A stretch of DNA of 64,000 nucleotides from NCBI RefSeq assembly GCF_036967205.1, contig NZ_CP146022.1:558001-622000 (forward strand). Reading direction: 5' to 3'. This document shows, piece by piece, positions 61,547 through 64,000 of the stretch. Source of the DNA: Streptomyces sp. Q6 (lineage in GTDB: Bacteria > Actinomycetota > Actinomycetes > Streptomycetales > Streptomycetaceae). Positions within the stretch are counted from its first letter, which is position 1; each line of letters begins with the position of its first letter. The position numbers were made by a program, and so were the translations under genes. The notes below the pieces were generated by a model. That model made no database searches and was not told where the DNA came from. It worked only from the letters and a program-made list of their open reading frames with translations.

Positions 61547-61580
61547 ACTCGTCATGTGCGCAGATGCGCACATGACGAGT
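61547..61580. promoter_or_regulatory. ArsR operator: 34-bp palindrome
   Basis: Perfect 15-bp arms (ACTCGTCATGTGCGC and complement) around AGAT. It contains ATGTGCGCA/TGCGCACAT, resembling SmtB-type 12-2-12 sites. Lies between the divergent ArsR and MFS genes. Confidence 0.85.
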
Positions 61581-61634
61581 ATGGTGATGCCCGCGCCCCG
61601 CCGTCCGTGCTCGGAACCCGGGAGAGACCGTCGC

Positions 61635-62984
61635 ATGCTCACCGCTCTGCGCCACCCCGTCTACCGTCGCCTGTTCGGCGCGCAGGTCGTCGCCCTGGTC
61701 GGCACGGGCCTCGCCACCGTCGCCCTCGGCCTGCTCGCGTACGACCTCGCGGGCCCGTCCGCCGGTGCCGTCCTGGGCACGGCGCTGGCGATCAAGATGA
61801 CGGCGTACGTGCTGATCGCCCCGGCCGTCGGGGCGTTCGCGGACCGGCTGCCGCGCCGGGCCCTGATGGTCGGGGCGGATCTGGTCCGGGCCTGTGTCGC
61901 CGCGGCGCTGCCGTTCGTCGGCCAGGTGTGGCAGGTGTACGTGCTCGTCTTCCTGCTCCAGTCCGCGTCGGCGGTCTTCACGCCGACGTTCCAGGCCCTG
62001 ATCCCCGACGTGCTGCCGGACGAGCGGGACTACACACGGGCCCTGTCCCTGTCACGGCTCGCGTACGACCTGGAGAGCCTGTTCAGCCCGGCGCTCGCCG
62101 CCGCGCTGCTGACCGTGCTCACGTACGACCGGCTGTTCACGGGGACACTGGTCGGCTTCCTCGGGTCGGCCGCGCTCGTGGCGTCGGCCGCACTGCCGAG
62201 GGCCGCGCCCGCGCCACCGCGCGACGCGGGCGGCCACGCGCGGGCGACGGCGGGCACCCGGCTCTTCCTCGCCGTGCCGCAACTGCGGTCGCTGCTCGCG
62301 CTGAACCTGGCCGTGGCGGCGGCGAGCGCGATGGTGACGGTCAACTCCGTCGTGTACGTACGGGACTTCCTCGGCCTGTCCGCCGGAGCGGTGCCGTGGG
62401 CACTCGGCGCCTACGGAGCCGGATCGATGGCGGTGGCGTCGGCGCTGCCGCGCGTCCTGGAGCGGATCGGCGACCGGCCGGTGATGCTGCGCGGGGCACT
62501 GCTCCTCGGGGTCGTCTTCGGCGCGCTCGGGTTCATCACGGCCGCCGACGAAGGGAGTTGGCGGCTGCCCGCGCTCCTTTCCGTCTGGGCCGCCTTCGGG
62601 GCGGCGTGCTCGATGGTGCTCACCCCCGCGGGGCGCCTCGTGCGGCGGTCGGCGCCGGAGCGGGAGCGCACGGCGGCGTTCGCGGCGCAGTTCTCGCTGT
62701 CCCACGCGTGCTGGCTGCTCACCTATCCGCTGGCCGGATGGCTCGGTGCGACGGCCGGGCTGCTGTGGGCGGTGGCCTCTCTGGGCGGCGTGGCGCTGGG
62801 CGCGGCCGTCGCGGCGGTACGCCTGTGGCCCGCGCCCGCCCCGGACGTCGAGGTCGAGGTCGAGCACGAGCACGCCGGGCTCACCGCCGACCATCCCCAT
62901 GTGCGGGACGCGGTGCGCGTGGGCGACGGCTGGCGACACCGCCACGGGCACACACCTGACGCGCTCCACGCGGCACACCCCTGA
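61635..62984 (+). CDS. MFS exporter with His-rich cytoplasmic tail, probable metal efflux
   Basis: A 449-residue transporter with about 12 spans, opening LTALRHPVYRRLFGAQVVAL and the MFS loop ADRLPRRALMVGADLVRA. The C-terminus is charged and His-rich (VEVEHEHAG, then TADHPHV and WRHRHGHT), like metal-binding tails of Zn/Ni/Co exporters. Start ATG 61635 has GGGAGAG upstream; ATG 61554 lies inside the operator and is unlikely. Divergent from the CzrA-like repressor, which supports metal efflux. Confidence 0.85.
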   Translation: MLTALRHPVYRRLFGAQVVALVGTGLATVALGLLAYDLAGPSAGAVLGTALAIKMTAYVLIAPAVGAFADRLPRRALMVGADLVRACVAAALPFVGQVWQVYVLVFLLQSASAVFTPTFQALIPDVLPDERDYTRALSLSRLAYDLESLFSPALAAALLTVLTYDRLFTGTLVGFLGSAALVASAALPRAAPAPPRDAGGHARATAGTRLFLAVPQLRSLLALNLAVAAASAMVTVNSVVYVRDFLGLSAGAVPWALGAYGAGSMAVASALPRVLERIGDRPVMLRGALLLGVVFGALGFITAADEGSWRLPALLSVWAAFGAACSMVLTPAGRLVRRSAPERERTAAFAAQFSLSHACWLLTYPLAGWLGATAGLLWAVASLGGVALGAAVAAVRLWPAPAPDVEVEVEHEHAGLTADHPHVRDAVRVGDGWRHRHGHTPDALHAAHP

Positions 62985-63046
62985 CCCACCGGCGGCCGGG
63001 TCGGTCACCATGGGGGGCGGTCACGGACGACACGGGGGTGCGGCAC

Positions 63047-63322
63047 ATGAGCGAGAACATGGCTGACGGCACGACCGAGACCGAGCGGACGGTCACGATC
63101 CAGGGCACGGTGTTCGCCCTCGACGAGATCGTCGAGGCGCATCTGTCGCGCGGGCTCACCGGCGGTGTCCTCGACCTGCGCACCGCCGACGGCGAGGAGC
63201 ACACCTTCCACCTGTGGATCCGCGACTCGGCCGCCGACCACGCCGCCTACGTGACCCTCACGTACGACTCGGGGTGCTGTACGGAGACGCGGCCGCGCGG
63301 GTGGGGCGGCTCGGGCGGTTGA
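63047..63322 (+). CDS. Hypothetical protein
   Basis: About 91 residues from ATG 63047. The product is acidic, with VTIQGTVFALDEIVEAHLSR, LDLRTADGEEHTFHLWIRD and a Gly-rich end with a Cys pair (SGCCTE). It looks like a small beta-rich domain. Not recognised. Ends 3 bp from the convergent Sel1-repeat gene. Confidence 0.6.
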   Translation: MSENMADGTTETERTVTIQGTVFALDEIVEAHLSRGLTGGVLDLRTADGEEHTFHLWIRDSAADHAAYVTLTYDSGCCTETRPRGWGGSGG

Positions 63323-63325
63323 CGG

Positions 63326-64000
63326 TCAGCCGCCCAGACGGGCGGCGCGGACCCGGGCCTTGTCGTCGCCCCGGTCGGCGGCGCGGCGGAACCAGAGCGC
63401 GGCCTCGCGGGCGCGACCGGTGCGCTCCAGCAGGTCACCGAGGCCGTAGAACGCCGGGTCGACGTCGTTCTCCGCGGCGGTGCGGTACCAGCGCTCCGCC
63501 TCCTGGAGCCGGCCGTCCCGGTCGAGGATCACGGCGAGGTCGTTCATGGCGTGGCCCACGCCGCCGTCCGCGGCACGGTGGAACCAGCGCTCGGCCTCCG
63601 GGAGGCGCCCCGCGTCCTCCATCAGGTGGCCGAGGGGGTGCATCGCCTGTGCGTTGCCCTGCTCGGCGGCCGGGCGCAGCCACCGCTCGGCGTCCTTGGC
63701 CCGGCCCGCCACCCAGGCGATGACACCCGCGCCGAACATGCCCTCCACGTCGCCCTGTTCGGCGGCGCGGGCGAACCAGCGTTCGGCCTCCGCCTCCGAG
63801 GCGCCGCTGCGCAGCATCCAGGACCCCATGGCGACCATCGACGGGACGTACCCGAGCTCCGCGGCCCGTCGGTACCACTCGGCCGCCTCGTCCTCGTCGC
63901 TCATCCGGATGTGGATGACGGCCACGTTGTGCATGGCCATGGCGGAGCCCTGCTCGGCGGCCCGGTAGAACCAGGTCGCGGCCTCCCGCAGGTCGCCCCG
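63326..64000 (-). CDS. Sel1-like repeat protein, 5' end beyond the window
   Basis: An open frame of 224 codons runs off the right edge without reaching a clear start. At least six 36-residue Sel1/TPR-like units are seen (AAEWYRRAAELGYVPSMVAM, AERWFARAAEQGDVEGMFGA and so on). Such alpha-solenoids mediate protein contacts. An internal ATG at 63940 is not the start, because the repeat pattern continues upstream of it (WFYRAAEQGSAMAM). Confidence 0.85.
   Translation of the reverse strand, partial: RGDLREAATWFYRAAEQGSAMAMHNVAVIHIRMSDEDEAAEWYRRAAELGYVPSMVAMGSWMLRSGASEAEAERWFARAAEQGDVEGMFGAGVIAWVAGRAKDAERWLRPAAEQGNAQAMHPLGHLMEDAGRLPEAERWFHRAADGGVGHAMNDLAVILDRDGRLQEAERWYRTAAENDVDPAFYGLGDLLERTGRAREAALWFRRAADRGDDKARVRAARLGG

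Overview
The window is about 64 kb of very GC-rich actinobacterial chromosome and looks like a Streptomyces. The basis is strong third-position GC bias, frequent GTG/TTG starts, Tat signal peptides, dense operons with ATGA/GTGA overlaps, F420-dependent and MpaB-type oxidoreductases, a sugar ABC importer without its own ATPase, and a kinase-TPR protein of a Streptomyces type. I see no phage, transposase, integrase, rRNA, tRNA or CRISPR, and no recognisable antibiotic cluster. It reads as chromosome carrying metabolic accessory loci.

Layout. 1-9.3 kb: a cut-off alpha/beta hydrolase, a phenylacetate-CoA ligase, two acyl-CoA synthetases, a secreted penicillin/AHL acylase and a nitronate monooxygenase. 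A strikingly regular pentanucleotide repeat array lies between the last synthetase and the nitronate monooxygenase. 9.6-25.6 kb: a secreted serine hydrolase, then a LacI repressor divergent from a ten-gene operon. The operon encodes an ABC importer (three genes), an SDR, two cytoplasmic heparinase II/III-like lyases, a DUF624 membrane protein, a secreted beta-helix protein, a secreted PL8 lyase and a CE7 acetylesterase. I read this as a complete uptake and lyase system for an acetylated uronic-acid polysaccharide, and as the best candidate here for an undescribed system. 25.6-33.7 kb: a carotenoid-desaturase-like FAD enzyme, a DUF1801 protein, and a leftward run of a GNAT-aminotransferase fusion, CdsA, an MpaB-family oxygenase and a Ser/Thr kinase-TPR protein that carries an apparent frameshift.

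33.7-49.5 kb: mixed housekeeping and stress genes, including an acyl-CoA dehydrogenase, a four-helix copper protein, GNAT, DUF3140, an enolase-superfamily enzyme with an LLM F420 oxidoreductase, a CDF transporter, a ThDP enzyme, VOC, a lone receiver, membrane proteins, HdeD, DUF488, an XRE regulator, a DHFR-like protein and a CPA1 antiporter. 49.5-57.3 kb: acyl/lipid oxidation, with an SDR-acyl-CoA dehydrogenase pair, HAD, epoxide hydrolase, two TetR regulators, a DUF35 protein and EtfBA, the electron acceptor for acyl-CoA dehydrogenases. 57.3-61.1 kb: a cell-surface set of two paralogous anchored Ig-like proteins, a CNB-domain protein, an S11 peptidase and a class F-type sortase. 61.1-64 kb: an ArsR metal sensor divergent from an MFS exporter with a His-rich tail, a small protein, and a Sel1-repeat protein cut by the window edge.

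Regulatory DNA is unusually readable. There are repeated operators for the LacI regulator, for each TetR regulator and for ArsR, and several strong hairpin terminators between convergent genes. All function calls rest on motifs and domain patterns read by eye; no database search was possible.
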